From positions 1-64,000 of the forward strand of contig JAWVCW010000018.1 of assembly GCA_033857955.1 (NCBI GenBank): a stretch of DNA of 64,000 bases, in the 5' to 3' direction. Under the pieces are notes generated by a model. The model was not told the origin of the DNA and searched no databases. It saw nothing but the letters and a program-made list of their open reading frames with translations. Position numbers and translations under genes: made by a program. Position 1 is the first letter of the stretch. Each line of letters opens with the position of its first letter. Positions 1 through 8,875 of the stretch are shown here, piece after piece. Source of the DNA: Gaiellasilicea sp033857955. Its GTDB lineage: Bacteria; Actinomycetota; Thermoleophilia; Gaiellales; Gaiellaceae.

Positions 1-1
1 C

Positions 2-1582
2 GTCGAGCAGGAGGCGTCGTCCGCGCCGGAAGAAGCGCGGGCGCCAGTCGTCACCGTGATGGGTCACGTCGACCACGGCAAGACGTCGCTGCTCGACAAG
101 ATCCGCACCGCGCGCGTCGCGTCCGGCGAGGCCGGCGGCATCACGCAGCACATCGGCGCCTACCAGGTGAAGATCGGCGACCGCAAGGTCACGTTCCTCG
201 ACACGCCGGGCCACGAGGCGTTCACCGCAATGCGTGCCCGCGGCGCGAAGGTCACCGACATCGCCGTGCTCGTCGTCGCGGCCGACGACGGCGTCATGCC
301 GCAGACGAAGGAGTCGATCGCGCACGCACGGGCGGCCGACGTTCCGATCGTCGTCGCGATCAACAAGATCGACCTGCCGGACTCGAACGTCGATCGCGTG
401 AAGGCGGAGCTGGCGCAGGAAGGCCTGCAGCCGGAGGAGTGGGGCGGCACGACGCAGTTCGCCGAGGTCTCCGCGAAGGCGCAGACCGGGCTCGACGAGC
501 TGCTCGAGAAGATCCTGCTCGTCGCCGACCACGAGCTCGACCTGCGTGCCAATCCGAACACCGAGGCGTCCGGCCCGATCATCGAATCGCGCCTCGACAT
601 CGGACGCGGCCCGGTCGCGACGATGCTCGTGCACCGCGGCACCCTGCGTGTCGGCGACGCGATCGTGGCCGGCGACGCGCACGGCAAGGTGCGCGCGCTC
701 CACGACTACCGCGGCGAGAAGGTCGCGGAAGCGCGCCCCGGCACGCCGGTCGAGATCCTGGGCTTCGACGTACCGCCGCCCGCGGGCGAGCTCGCGCGCG
801 TCGTCGAGAACGAGCGCGAGGCGCGCCAGCTGGCACAGCGCCGCGGCCAGCGGCTCCGCACCGAGCAGCTCGCGCAGCGCTCGAAGGGCGGCGTCTCGCT
901 CGAGTCGCTCTTCTCCCAGCTGCAGGAGGGGGCCGTCCAGGATCTGAACCTGATCCTCAAGGGCGACGTCGGCGGCTCGGTCGAGGCGGCGGTCTCCGAG
1001 CTCGCGAAGATCGAGCATCCCGAGGTGCGCGTGAACGTGATCCACCAGGGCGTCGGCCCGATCACCGAGGGCGACATCATGCTTGCCGCGACCTCGAACG
1101 CGCTCGTCGTCGGCTTCAACGTCCGTCCGAACGCCGAGGCGAGGCAGCTCGCCGAGCGCGAGGGCGTCGACATCCGCACCTACCGCGTCATCTACCAGCT
1201 CACCGAGGACATCGAGCAGGCGCTCGTCGGCATGCTCTCGGCCGTCCAGACCGAGGAGATCATCGGCGAGGCCGAGGTCCGCGCGCTCTTCAAGGTTTCC
1301 CGGCTGGGCACGATCGCCGGCTGCATGGTCACCTCGGGCGTCGTGCGGCGGAACTCGCAGGTGCGGGTCGTGCGCGACGGAACCGTGATCTACGACACCA
1401 CCATCTCGCAGCTCAAGCGCTTCAAGGAGGACGCACGGGAGGTCGCGGAGGGCTTCGAGTGCGGCATCCTGCTCAACGACTTCAACGACGTCAAGGAAGG
1501 CGACCTCCTCGAGGCCTACGAGACGCGTCAGGTCGAGCGCACCTCGCTCGACGAGCCCGCCGGCGCGCCGCCGGCTTCCTAG
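2..1582 (+). CDS. infB: Translation initiation factor IF-2 (5' truncated by window edge)
   Basis: The frame is open from the first bases of the window, so the N-terminal region is missing. IF-2 is the GTPase that places initiator fMet-tRNA on the 30S subunit and promotes 70S joining. Visible motifs: G1 GHVDHGKT (about nt 59-85), G3 DTPGHEAF (about 200-223), G4 NKID (361-372), followed by the beta-barrel and C-terminal fMet-tRNA-binding domains. The apparent ATG at nt 56 lies inside VVTVMGHVDHGKT and is not the start. Usual operon partners ylxP and rbfA follow, but only after an intervening opposite-strand gene. The stop lies one base from the stop of that convergent gene, with no room for a separate terminator. 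Confidence 0.97.
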   Translation, partial: VEQEASSAPEEARAPVVTVMGHVDHGKTSLLDKIRTARVASGEAGGITQHIGAYQVKIGDRKVTFLDTPGHEAFTAMRARGAKVTDIAVLVVAADDGVMPQTKESIAHARAADVPIVVAINKIDLPDSNVDRVKAELAQEGLQPEEWGGTTQFAEVSAKAQTGLDELLEKILLVADHELDLRANPNTEASGPIIESRLDIGRGPVATMLVHRGTLRVGDAIVAGDAHGKVRALHDYRGEKVAEARPGTPVEILGFDVPPPAGELARVVENEREARQLAQRRGQRLRTEQLAQRSKGGVSLESLFSQLQEGAVQDLNLILKGDVGGSVEAAVSELAKIEHPEVRVNVIHQGVGPITEGDIMLAATSNALVVGFNVRPNAEARQLAEREGVDIRTYRVIYQLTEDIEQALVGMLSAVQTEEIIGEAEVRALFKVSRLGTIAGCMVTSGVVRRNSQVRVVRDGTVIYDTTISQLKRFKEDAREVAEGFECGILLNDFNDVKEGDLLEAYETRQVERTSLDEPAGAPPAS

Positions 1583-1583
1583 C

Positions 1584-3182
1584 CTAGGCCGCCGTCGTCC
1601 CGGCCAGCATCTCGGTCGAGCCGACGACGCAGTTGCGGCCGCTGGCCTTGGCGGCGTAGAGCGCGCGGTCGGCGGTGCGCACGAGCGCCGTGCCGTCCGG
1701 GGCGTCCGCCGGGAAGGAAGCGACGCCGAAGCTCGCGGTGATCTTCCGGTCGACGCCGGGCACGTCGACGAGTTCGATCCCGGTCCGCAGCTTCTCCGCG
1801 AGCATCATCGCGCCCTCGAGCGGGGTGTCGGGCAGCAGGATCAGGAACTCTTCGCCGCCGTACCGCCCCGCGAGGTCGCTCTCGCGGAGGGCGCCTCTGA
1901 GGACGGCGCTTGCGGCTGCCAGCGCTTCGTCGCCCTTCTCGTGCCCGTAGACGTCGTTGATCTCCTTGAAGTGGTCGAGGTCGCAGAGGATCGCGGACAG
2001 GTGCAGGCCGGAACGGCTGGCCTGGGCGATCATGCGGACGAGATTGTCCCGCAACGCCCGGGCGTTCGGAAGCCCCGTGAGCGCGTCGGTGGCTGCGCGG
2101 ATCTCGGCGATGGCGAGGTTACGGAGGTTCGCGAGCACCGGAGCGGCCTGGCCCACGGACTCGTGGATCCGGTCACGGTCCCGGGGCGTGAGGGGATCGT
2201 CGTGCGCGACGAGGACGGAACCGATCACCTCGCCGCCGACGAGGGAGGGAACGCAGGTCGTGCGCTGCTCGTCAGCGCAGAGCGCGCAGGCGAGTAGGGG
2301 CTCGTCGCCCTGAGTCTGCTCGTGGGTACGGGCGAGGCGGACGGCGAGGCACGACTTCGGCGAGGAGTCGATCAGCTTGCGGCCGAGCGCACCGGCGGGG
2401 TCGACGGGAGTCGCGGCCTCGAGCCTGTTCTGGCTGTTGTTCCGGTTCAGCACGACGATTCGCGCGTCGGTCAGCGAGCGCTCGAGGTGTCGCTTGACGA
2501 GTGCGTGCGCCTCGGCTTCGTTCTCGGTCACCTGAAGCGTCTCCGTGAACTCTCGCTGCGAGGCGTGGAACGCGGATTCCGTGTCCCGCCGGAGCTCGTC
2601 GCTCCGGCGCAGGCGGTAGAGCAAGAGACCCCCCGCGCCAGCGAAGACGGCGCCCAGGAGCACGATCAGCAGGACGGCGCGCTCGATCGACCGCCGATAG
2701 GCCGCCGCGCTCTCGGCCTCGATCGAGTTGAGCAGGTCCGTGGTGGCGCGCTGGAAGCGGATGGTGAGGTCGTTGCGGATCAGCGTCGACTCCGCCGTAT
2801 CCTGTTTTCCGCCGCGAATCCGGGTGATGACGTCGTTCGCGACGACCGCCCAGCGGTCGGCGAGCCGCGCCTGCTCGTCGATCGCGGCAGCTTCTTCCGC
2901 GTCGCCCCCGTCCACGCCCGCGCGGGCTCGGTCGAACGCATCTCCGAGCGAGGCGGTGGCGTGCTGGAAGGACTCGAGGAAGCTCACACGGCCCGATTCG
3001 GCATAGCCGCGGAGCGCGCTCTCGCGTGCCAGGAACGCCGACAGCATGGCGTCCGCGGTCTGGCGCTCGTGCGCATCTCGCTTGGCGGCCTGCCGCTCGC
3101 TCGACGCCGTCGTCCAGACGACGCCGGAAACGGCGGCGACAAAGGCGAGCAGGACCAGCACGAATCGAATCACGTTCGTCAT
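1584..3182 (-). CDS. Membrane diguanylate cyclase (CHASE3-like/GAF/GGDEF)
   Basis: 532 aa from ATG at 3182, chosen because GGAG lies just upstream and the signal-anchor helix starts immediately (NVIRFVLVLLAFVAAVSGVV). A longer reading frame from 3311 adds a non-hydrophobic tail without such support. Order: TM1; helical extracytoplasmic sensor (about 30-170, CHASE3-like by shape); TM2 (LLIVLLGAVFAGAGGLLLY); GAF-like region; GGDEF domain with GGEEF catalytic loop. The RESD motif five residues before GGEEF is the RxxD I-site for product inhibition. It should make c-di-GMP from two GTP at the membrane. It sits antisense between infB and ylxP, genes that are normally co-directional. Confidence 0.88.
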   Translation of the reverse strand: MTNVIRFVLVLLAFVAAVSGVVWTTASSERQAAKRDAHERQTADAMLSAFLARESALRGYAESGRVSFLESFQHATASLGDAFDRARAGVDGGDAEEAAAIDEQARLADRWAVVANDVITRIRGGKQDTAESTLIRNDLTIRFQRATTDLLNSIEAESAAAYRRSIERAVLLIVLLGAVFAGAGGLLLYRLRRSDELRRDTESAFHASQREFTETLQVTENEAEAHALVKRHLERSLTDARIVVLNRNNSQNRLEAATPVDPAGALGRKLIDSSPKSCLAVRLARTHEQTQGDEPLLACALCADEQRTTCVPSLVGGEVIGSVLVAHDDPLTPRDRDRIHESVGQAAPVLANLRNLAIAEIRAATDALTGLPNARALRDNLVRMIAQASRSGLHLSAILCDLDHFKEINDVYGHEKGDEALAAASAVLRGALRESDLAGRYGGEEFLILLPDTPLEGAMMLAEKLRTGIELVDVPGVDRKITASFGVASFPADAPDGTALVRTADRALYAAKASGRNCVVGSTEMLAGTTAA

Positions 3183-3234
3183 CTCTCCGGGGTGATCGGC
3201 AGCCCCAGCAGTCGATTGAGGGTTCAATACGGCT

Positions 3235-3534
3235 GTGGCGCGCGGCTGGATCGGGATCCTCTCGGCGGAGCTCCATTTCCCCGAGGCGCACTCCCTGAAG
3301 GAGAAGCGCATGCTCCTCCGCTCGGCGAAGGATCAGCTGCGAAACCGTTTCGGAGCGTCGGTCGCGGAGGTCGACCACCACGAGGTCTGGCAGCGGGCCC
3401 GGATCACCGCTGCCGTCGTGACGCGCGAGCACGGCGAAGCCGAGAAGCTCCTCGCCGACGCGGAGCGCTACCTGGCCTCGCGTGAGTGGGAGCTCGGAGC
3501 CGTCGACCGAGAGCTCGTCAGCATCGATCAGTAG
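3235..3534 (+). CDS. ylxP: YlxP-like DUF503 protein
   Basis: 99 aa, GTG start. The sequence (GILSAELHFPEAHSLKEKRMLLRSAKDQLRNR...) matches the small DUF503/YlxP family, usually 90-100 aa and usually located between infB and rbfA. Biochemical function is poorly defined; the location suggests a role in ribosome maturation or translation. It is divergent from the diguanylate cyclase, with 52 nt between start codons. A TTCAAT hexamer six bases before GTG is a possible -10 element for a leaderless message. Confidence 0.85.
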   Translation: MARGWIGILSAELHFPEAHSLKEKRMLLRSAKDQLRNRFGASVAEVDHHEVWQRARITAAVVTREHGEAEKLLADAERYLASREWELGAVDRELVSIDQ

Positions 3535-3539
3535 CTCGG

Positions 3540-3545
3540 TACCGT
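3540..3545 (+). promoter_or_regulatory. -10 hexamer for rbfA (leaderless type)
   Basis: TACCGT followed by six bases and then ATG 3552. The transcription start would fall on or next to the start codon. Confidence 0.45.
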
Positions 3546-3551
3546 AGGTGC

Positions 3552-3908
3552 ATGCCCGAGCGGATGCGCAGAGTCAACGAGTCGCTCCGTCAGGTTCTTT
3601 CCGAGGCCTTGCTCGAGCTGAAGGACCCGCGGATCGGGTTCGTGACCGTCACCGGCGTCAAGACGTCGCCGGACCTGCGGCAGGCGGTCGTCTACGTGAG
3701 CGTGCTCGGCAACGACAAGAAGCGGAGCGCGAGCATGACCGGGCTCGTCGCCGCCCACGGCGTCCTCCAGGCCCGGCTCTCGCGCGAGCTTCGGATGAAG
3801 CGGACCCCGCAGCTCTCGTTCGAATACGATCACGCGGTCGAGCACGGCGTCCGGCTGTCCAAACTCATCGATGAGCTCGCCCCCGAAACAGACGACGACG
3901 GCAGCTGA
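3552..3908 (+). CDS. rbfA: 30S ribosome-binding factor A
   Basis: 118 aa. RbfA binds the 30S neck near 16S rRNA helix 1 and assists late small-subunit maturation. The type II KH-like fold is visible as RVNESLRQVLSEALLELKDPRIGFVTVTGVKTSPDLRQAVVYVSV. ATG 3552 is chosen because residues upstream are unconserved and TACCGT (3540-3545) ends six bases before it. The 3' end overlaps nrnA by 38 nt, so the two are translationally coupled. Length is normal for the family. Confidence 0.94.
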   Translation: MPERMRRVNESLRQVLSEALLELKDPRIGFVTVTGVKTSPDLRQAVVYVSVLGNDKKRSASMTGLVAAHGVLQARLSRELRMKRTPQLSFEYDHAVEHGVRLSKLIDELAPETDDDGS

Positions 3909-4893
3909 CCTCGGGGCGGTCGTCGAGGCGATCCGCGGCCGCGACCGGTTTCTCGTGACGACGCACGAGAATCCAGACGGCGACGCGCTCGGGTCGCTCC
4001 TCGCCACCCACCTGGCGTTGCGGTCGCTCGGCAAGGACAGCGTCATGTTCCTCGCCGGGCCGGCGCCGCTCCCCGGCGAGTACCGCTTCCTCGCGCTCGG
4101 CGACCTGCAGCGGGAGCTTCCCGCCGACACGGGGGAGCGGGCGCTCGTCGCGGTCGACTGCGCAAACGAGAGCCGGCTCGGCGCCGATCCGGCCGTGCTC
4201 CACCAGACTCCGTTCGCGGTCAACATCGACCACCACCACGACAACTCGCGCTTCGGCGACGTGAATCTCGTCGACGCGGACGCATCCTCGACCGGGGAGT
4301 TGCTGCGCACCGTCTTCGGCGAGCTCGGCGTCGAGCTGACACCGGAGCTCGCCGAGCCGCTCTACACCGCGCTCGTGACCGACACCGGGCGCTTCCAATA
4401 CGCGAATACGACGCCGAAGGCCCTACGAGTCGCCGCGGAGCTCGTCGAGGCCGGGGCCGACGTGCACAAGGTCTTCCAGGGGGTCTACGAGAGCGTCCAG
4501 TTCGCAAAGCTGAAGCTGCTCGCGCGTGCGCTCGAGCGGGCCCAGGTGTACGAGGGAGGTGGCCTCGTGGTCTCGTATCTCCTTCGCGACGACTTCGCCG
4601 AGGTCGGTGCCGTCGAGCCGTACTCCGAGGGGATCATCGACTTCCTGCGCGCGGTCGAGGGCGCGGACATGGCCGCGCTCATCCGCGAGCCGCCTCGCGG
4701 CGGCAGCCCGGCGCGGCGGATCTCGTTGCGGGCTTCGCACGACGAGATCGACGTGTCCGCGATCGCGCACGCCTCGGGCGGCGGCGGCCACCGCCAGGCA
4801 GCCGGTTTCTCGAGCGACGCCTCGGTCGAGGAGATCACGGACTTCCTCCGGCGCCAGTTCGTAGCCGCTGCCGCCGCTGCCTCCGCCGGCTGA
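3871..4893 (+). CDS. nrnA: DHH/DHHA1 phosphoesterase NrnA (nanoRNase / pAp phosphatase)
   Basis: 340 aa. NrnA-type enzymes degrade 2-5 nt RNA and dephosphorylate 3'-phosphoadenosine 5'-phosphate. N-terminal DHH domain motifs: HENPDGDALGS (near residue 32), VDCAN, DHHH (120-123) and TDTGRFQYANT. The C-terminal DHHA1 domain ends in GGGGHRQAAGF. All metal-binding motifs are intact. Position between rbfA and truB is the usual one in Gram-positive genomes. It ends in a TGATG overlap with truB. Confidence 0.94.
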   Translation: MSSPPKQTTTAADLGAVVEAIRGRDRFLVTTHENPDGDALGSLLATHLALRSLGKDSVMFLAGPAPLPGEYRFLALGDLQRELPADTGERALVAVDCANESRLGADPAVLHQTPFAVNIDHHHDNSRFGDVNLVDADASSTGELLRTVFGELGVELTPELAEPLYTALVTDTGRFQYANTTPKALRVAAELVEAGADVHKVFQGVYESVQFAKLKLLARALERAQVYEGGGLVVSYLLRDDFAEVGAVEPYSEGIIDFLRAVEGADMAALIREPPRGGSPARRISLRASHDEIDVSAIAHASGGGGHRQAAGFSSDASVEEITDFLRRQFVAAAAAASAG

Positions 4894-5549
4894 TGCCGCC
4901 GAAGGGCCTCGAGCCGAGCGGGATCATCCTCGTCGACAAGCCGGCAGGGCCCTCGTCGTTCGCGATCGTGGCGCGTGTCCGGGCGCGCACCGGGACGAAG
5001 ATGGGTCACGCGGGAACTCTTGACCCTTTCGCGACTGGATTGTTGCTTTTGCTTTCCGGCCGCTCGACAAAATTGGCGGGATCGTTCGTCGGTCTGGACA
5101 AGCGCTATCTCACGGATGTCGACCTGACGTCCCGTACGACGACGGGCGACCCGGAAGGGGAGGTCGTCGAGTCGCTCGAGGCGCCGTCGCCGGACGAGCT
5201 GGAGTATCGGCTCGCGCCCCTCCGTGGCGAGATCGAGCTGCCGATCCCGGCCGCGTCCGCGGTCAAGATCGGCGGTGAGCGCGCCTACAAGCTGCACCGC
5301 CGCGGCGTCCGGGTGGAGATGCCGTTGCGGCGTTCGCGCGTCGACGCGCTCGACGTCATCGCGTATACAGACGGCGTCGTCCGCTTAGACCTTCGCGTCA
5401 GCTCGGGGACCTATGTCCGGGCGATCGCCGAGGCGCTCGGGGGCCACTGCGTGACGCTGCGCCGGCTCGAGATCGGCCCGTTCCACGTGGAGAACGCCGA
5501 CGAGGAGCGTGTGATCCCGCCCGAGCAGGCACTGGCGCTGCTGCCGTGA
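4893..5549 (+). CDS. truB: tRNA pseudouridine-55 synthase
   Basis: 218 aa, shorter than the 290-310 aa of many TruB proteins because the C-terminal PUA-like extension is largely absent. It isomerises U55 in the tRNA T-loop. The catalytic motif GHAGTLDPFATGLLLL carries the Asp nucleophile; KxYxxxVxLxxxTxTxDxxG is recognisable as KRYLTDVDLTSRTTTGDPEG. The codons around the catalytic motif (about 5023-5080) are strikingly AT-rich for this genome. Starts on the A of the nrnA stop and overlaps ribF in GTGA. Confidence 0.94.
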   Translation: MPPKGLEPSGIILVDKPAGPSSFAIVARVRARTGTKMGHAGTLDPFATGLLLLLSGRSTKLAGSFVGLDKRYLTDVDLTSRTTTGDPEGEVVESLEAPSPDELEYRLAPLRGEIELPIPAASAVKIGGERAYKLHRRGVRVEMPLRRSRVDALDVIAYTDGVVRLDLRVSSGTYVRAIAEALGGHCVTLRRLEIGPFHVENADEERVIPPEQALALLP

Positions 5550-6370
5550 CGGTCGCAGTGGCAATCGGGACGTTCGATGGGGTGCACCTGGGGCACCGCC
5601 GGGTGATCGAAGAGGCCATAGCGACCGGGCTGCCGGTGCGGGTGCTGACCTTCCATCCCCATCCGCGGGTGGTGCTCGGCAACTTCGTCGAGCTGATCTC
5701 GAGCCTCGAGCGGCGGCTCGAGCTGCTCGCCGAGCTCGGTGTCGCCGAGACGACGGTGCTCGACTTCACGCTCGACGTCGCCCAACAGGAGCCGGAGGAG
5801 TTCGCATCCGAGCATCTCGCCGGCGCTGCCGTCGTCGTCGCGGGCGAGGACTTCCGCTTCGGCCGCAGACGGCGCGGCGACCTCGAGTTGCTCGAGCGAC
5901 TCGGCCTCGCGGTGCGGCCCGTGCCGCAGCTGGAGGGTGTCTCGTCGACCGAGATCCGGCGCCGCCTGCACGCGGGCGAGGTGAGTGAGGCCGCGCGCCT
6001 GCTCGGCCGGCCACCGGAGCTGGACGGGATCGTCGTCAGCGGCGACCAGCGGGGCGGCACGCTCGGGTATCCGACCGCCAACCTCGCGGTCGATCCTGGC
6101 CTGCTCGTGTCTCGGTACGGGATCTACGCCGGCGCGGCACTCGACCATCGGGCTGCGGTCTCGATCGGGACGAACCCGCACTACGGGGGCGAGGAGCGGC
6201 GGATCGAGCCGCATCTCCTCGATTTCGAGGGCGACCTCTACGGCCGGCGGCTCGTGGTCGAGCTGTGGGAGCGGCTCCGCGACGAGCAGGTCTTCGGAAG
6301 CGAACAGGAGCTCATCGACCAGATCGCCAGCGACGTCGACGCGACGAGGAAAGCGGTCCGCCCGGCATAG
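5546..6370 (+). CDS. ribF: Bifunctional riboflavin kinase / FAD synthetase
   Basis: 274 aa, GTG start overlapping the truB stop. It phosphorylates riboflavin to FMN, then adenylylates FMN to FAD. The N-terminal nucleotidyltransferase domain shows GTFDGVHLGHR (8-18) and the SSTEIR motif; the C-terminal flavokinase domain has GYPTANL and the GTNPHYGG-type loop. Slightly shorter than the usual ~310 aa but both catalytic domains are present. Last gene of the infB-rbfA-truB block. Confidence 0.95.
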   Translation: MTVAVAIGTFDGVHLGHRRVIEEAIATGLPVRVLTFHPHPRVVLGNFVELISSLERRLELLAELGVAETTVLDFTLDVAQQEPEEFASEHLAGAAVVVAGEDFRFGRRRRGDLELLERLGLAVRPVPQLEGVSSTEIRRRLHAGEVSEAARLLGRPPELDGIVVSGDQRGGTLGYPTANLAVDPGLLVSRYGIYAGAALDHRAAVSIGTNPHYGGEERRIEPHLLDFEGDLYGRRLVVELWERLRDEQVFGSEQELIDQIASDVDATRKAVRPA

Positions 6371-6371
6371 G

Positions 6372-6377
6372 TAGCGT
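6372..6377 (+). promoter_or_regulatory. -10 hexamer for the ABC exporter operon
   Basis: TAGCGT ends seven bases before GTG 6385, the spacing seen before many genes here. It supports 6385 as the start over GTG 6376 and ATG 6403, and suggests a leaderless transcript. Confidence 0.4.
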
Positions 6378-6384
6378 GAACGCC

Positions 6385-7311
6385 GTGAGTGACAACGGCG
6401 TCATGATCCACGCGCGCGGGCTTCTGAAGCGCTTCGGCGAGCTCGTCGCGGTCGACGGGATCGACCTCGACGTCCGGCGCGGCGAGGCGTTCGGCTTCCT
6501 CGGGCCGAACGGCGCCGGCAAGAGCTCGACGATGCGGATGATCGGCTGCGTCTCGCCGGTGAGCGGCGGGACGCTGCGCATCCTCGGTCTCGACCCCGAC
6601 GCGGACGGCGCCCGGATCCGGGCCCGGCTGGGAGTCGTGCCGCAGCAAGACACGCTCGACACGGAGCTGACGGTGCGCGAGAACGTGCTCATCTACGGGC
6701 GCTACTTCGGGCTCTCACGCCGCGAGCTGAGGCCCAAGATCGACGAGCTGCTCGACTTCGTCCAGCTCACGGAACGGGCCGGAGACAAGGTTGAGCCACT
6801 GTCGGGCGGCATGAAGCGGCGTCTGACGATTGCGCGCTCGCTCGTCAACGACCCCGAGTTGCTGCTGCTCGACGAGCCGACGACCGGGCTCGACCCGCAA
6901 GCGCGCCACGTGGTCTGGGACCGGCTGTTCCGCTTGAAGCAGCGCGGCGTGACGCTCGTGCTGACGACGCACTACATGGACGAGGCGGAGCAGCTCTGCG
7001 ACCGCCTGGTCGTGATGGATCACGGTCGGATCGTGGCGGAGGGCTCGCCGCGCCAGCTGATCGAGAAGTACTCAACGCGTGAGGTCGTCGAGGTGCGCTT
7101 CGAAGCAGAACGAGCGGAGAGCGGTGCGCTGGCAGGCGTCGGCGAGCGGGTCGAGGAGCTCCCGGACCGGATCCTCGTCTACACGAACGACGGCGACGCT
7201 ACGGCGGCGGCGATTTCGGAGCGCGGGCTGCCGCCACACTCGACGCTCGTGCGCCGCAGCACGCTCGAGGATGTCTTCCTGCACCTGACCGGCCGCACGC
7301 TGATCGACTGA
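6385..7311 (+). CDS. ABC-2 type exporter, ATP-binding subunit
   Basis: 308 aa. DrrA/NodI-type ATPase: Walker A GPNGAGKSS, Q-loop VVPQQD, signature LSGGMKRR, Walker B LLLLDEPTTGLD and switch His in TTHYMDEAE. A C-terminal extension of ~80 aa, typical of this exporter subgroup, follows. Two permeases are fused to it by stop/start overlaps. Such systems export drugs, polysaccharide or lipid-linked substrates; the substrate here cannot be read from sequence. Start chosen from the -10 spacing. Confidence 0.92.
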   Translation: MSDNGVMIHARGLLKRFGELVAVDGIDLDVRRGEAFGFLGPNGAGKSSTMRMIGCVSPVSGGTLRILGLDPDADGARIRARLGVVPQQDTLDTELTVRENVLIYGRYFGLSRRELRPKIDELLDFVQLTERAGDKVEPLSGGMKRRLTIARSLVNDPELLLLDEPTTGLDPQARHVVWDRLFRLKQRGVTLVLTTHYMDEAEQLCDRLVVMDHGRIVAEGSPRQLIEKYSTREVVEVRFEAERAESGALAGVGERVEELPDRILVYTNDGDATAAAISERGLPPHSTLVRRSTLEDVFLHLTGRTLID

Positions 7312-8087
7312 TGGAGGGCTTCGTCCAGCCGCTCCGCGCGTACGAGCACTGGCTCGCGCAGTACAAGCGCGTCTGGCGGGGGACGATCGGAACGAGCCTC
7401 GTCAACCCCCTGCTCTACCTGGCGGCGCTCGGTGTCGGGCTCGGCACGATCGTCGACCGCTCGTCGAACGCGCCGGCCGGCGTCCCATACATCGATTTCA
7501 TCGCGCCCGGCCTGCTCGCCGCGGCCGCGATGCAGACGGCGGCGACGGAGTCGAGCTGGCCCGTGATGGGCGCGATCAAGTGGACGCGGACCTACTACGC
7601 GATGACGGCGACGCCGCTGACCGAGCGGGACGTGCTGATCGGCCACCAGCTGTTCGTCGTCACGCGCGTCCTCACTGCAAGCGCTGCGTACCTGATCGTC
7701 GTTGCGGCGTTCGGCGCCGTCAACTCGTGGCTCGGCCTGCTCGCGATCCCGGTCGCGGTCCTGATCGGGACGGCCTTCTCGATGCCGATGGCCGCGTACT
7801 CGGCGACGACCGAGTCCGACTCGAGCTTCCCGCCGATCTTCCGTTTCGTGATCGTGCCGATGTTCCTGTTCTCCGGGACGTTCTTCCCGGTCTCGCAGAT
7901 GCCGCTCGCACTCGAGCTCGTGGCGTACGTGACGCCGATCTGGCACGGCGTCGAGCTCTGCCGAGGACTGATGCTCGGCACGATCGAATTGCTGCCGGCG
8001 CTCGGCCACGTGGCCTATCTGCTCGCGTGGACGATCGGTGGCCTCGTGCTGGCGCGCCGCGCCTACCGGCGGAGGCTCTTCAAGTGA
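7311..8087 (+). CDS. ABC-2 type exporter permease 1
   Basis: 258 aa with about six hydrophobic helices (first LVNPLLYLAALGVGLGTIV, last HVAYLLAWTIGGLVLARRAY). NodJ/DrrB-like ABC-2 membrane subunit, with the family motif PMFLFSGTFFPVSQMP before the last periplasmic loop. ATG overlaps the ATPase stop; its own stop overlaps the next start. A paralogous second permease follows, so the working unit is probably a heterodimeric permease with an ATPase dimer. Confidence 0.91.
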   Translation: MEGFVQPLRAYEHWLAQYKRVWRGTIGTSLVNPLLYLAALGVGLGTIVDRSSNAPAGVPYIDFIAPGLLAAAAMQTAATESSWPVMGAIKWTRTYYAMTATPLTERDVLIGHQLFVVTRVLTASAAYLIVVAAFGAVNSWLGLLAIPVAVLIGTAFSMPMAAYSATTESDSSFPPIFRFVIVPMFLFSGTFFPVSQMPLALELVAYVTPIWHGVELCRGLMLGTIELLPALGHVAYLLAWTIGGLVLARRAYRRRLFK

Positions 8088-8875
8088 CCGCCCTGGTCGC
8101 ACGGGCGCTCGCCCGCCCCGGCGGCCGCGGCGTCCTGCTCTTCGAGCGCAACTTGATGAGCTACCGGCGGATGTGGCCGATCATCGTCTCGGGGTTCTTC
8201 GAGCCGCTCTTCTACCTGCTCTCGCTCGGATTCGGGCTCGGCGGCTACGTGGGCGATGTCGTCATCGACGGCACCCCGATCGACTACGCGACCTTCGTCG
8301 CGCCCGGCCTGCTGGCGGCGTCGGCGATGAACGGGGCGTTCTACGACGCAACCAACGTCTTCTGGAAGCTCAAGTACCAGAAGCTCTACGACGCGATCCT
8401 CTCGACGCCGCTCGGGCCGAAGGACATCGCTGCCGGCGAGGCAGTGTGGGCGCTCTTCCGTGGCCTGCTCTACGCGATCGGCTTCTTCACCGTGATCGTT
8501 GCGCTCGGCCTCGTGCACTCGTGGTGGGCGCTGCTCGCGCTCCCGGCAACCGTGTTCGTCGGCTTCGCCTTCGCGGGGGCCGGTGTCGCTGCGGTCACCT
8601 ACATGCGCAGCTGGCAGGACTTCGACATCCTCAACCTCGCGATCCTGCCGATGTTCCTCTTCTCCGCCACGTTCTTCCCGCTCTCGACCTACCCGGACTC
8701 GCTCGAGGTCGTGATCAAGGCGACGCCGCTGTACCACGGTGTCGACCTCCTGCGCTCGCTGACGACGGGCACGGTCGGTACCGCTCAGCTGGGCAACGTC
8801 GCCTACCTGACGGCGCTCGGCCTGGTCGGCACCTGGATCGCGAGCAGGCGTGTCGAGAAGCTGCTGCTCACGTAG
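8084..8875 (+). CDS. ABC-2 type exporter permease 2
   Basis: 263 aa from GTG 8084, which overlaps the TGA of permease 1. Six predicted helices and the motif PMFLFSATFFPLSTYP parallel permease 1, showing an old tandem duplication. Local pattern matches include WPIIVSGFFEPLFYLLSLGFGLG at the N-terminus. The stop lies 3 bp from that of the convergent gene, inside a perfect palindrome. Confidence 0.9.
   Translation: MTALVARALARPGGRGVLLFERNLMSYRRMWPIIVSGFFEPLFYLLSLGFGLGGYVGDVVIDGTPIDYATFVAPGLLAASAMNGAFYDATNVFWKLKYQKLYDAILSTPLGPKDIAAGEAVWALFRGLLYAIGFFTVIVALGLVHSWWALLALPATVFVGFAFAGAGVAAVTYMRSWQDFDILNLAILPMFLFSATFFPLSTYPDSLEVVIKATPLYHGVDLLRSLTTGTVGTAQLGNVAYLTALGLVGTWIASRRVEKLLLT

Noticed and set aside
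3183..3311. N-terminal extension of the diguanylate cyclase
   Set aside because: The added 43 residues are polar, run into the ylxP start, and sit in front of the signal-anchor helix; ATG 3182 has a Shine-Dalgarno.
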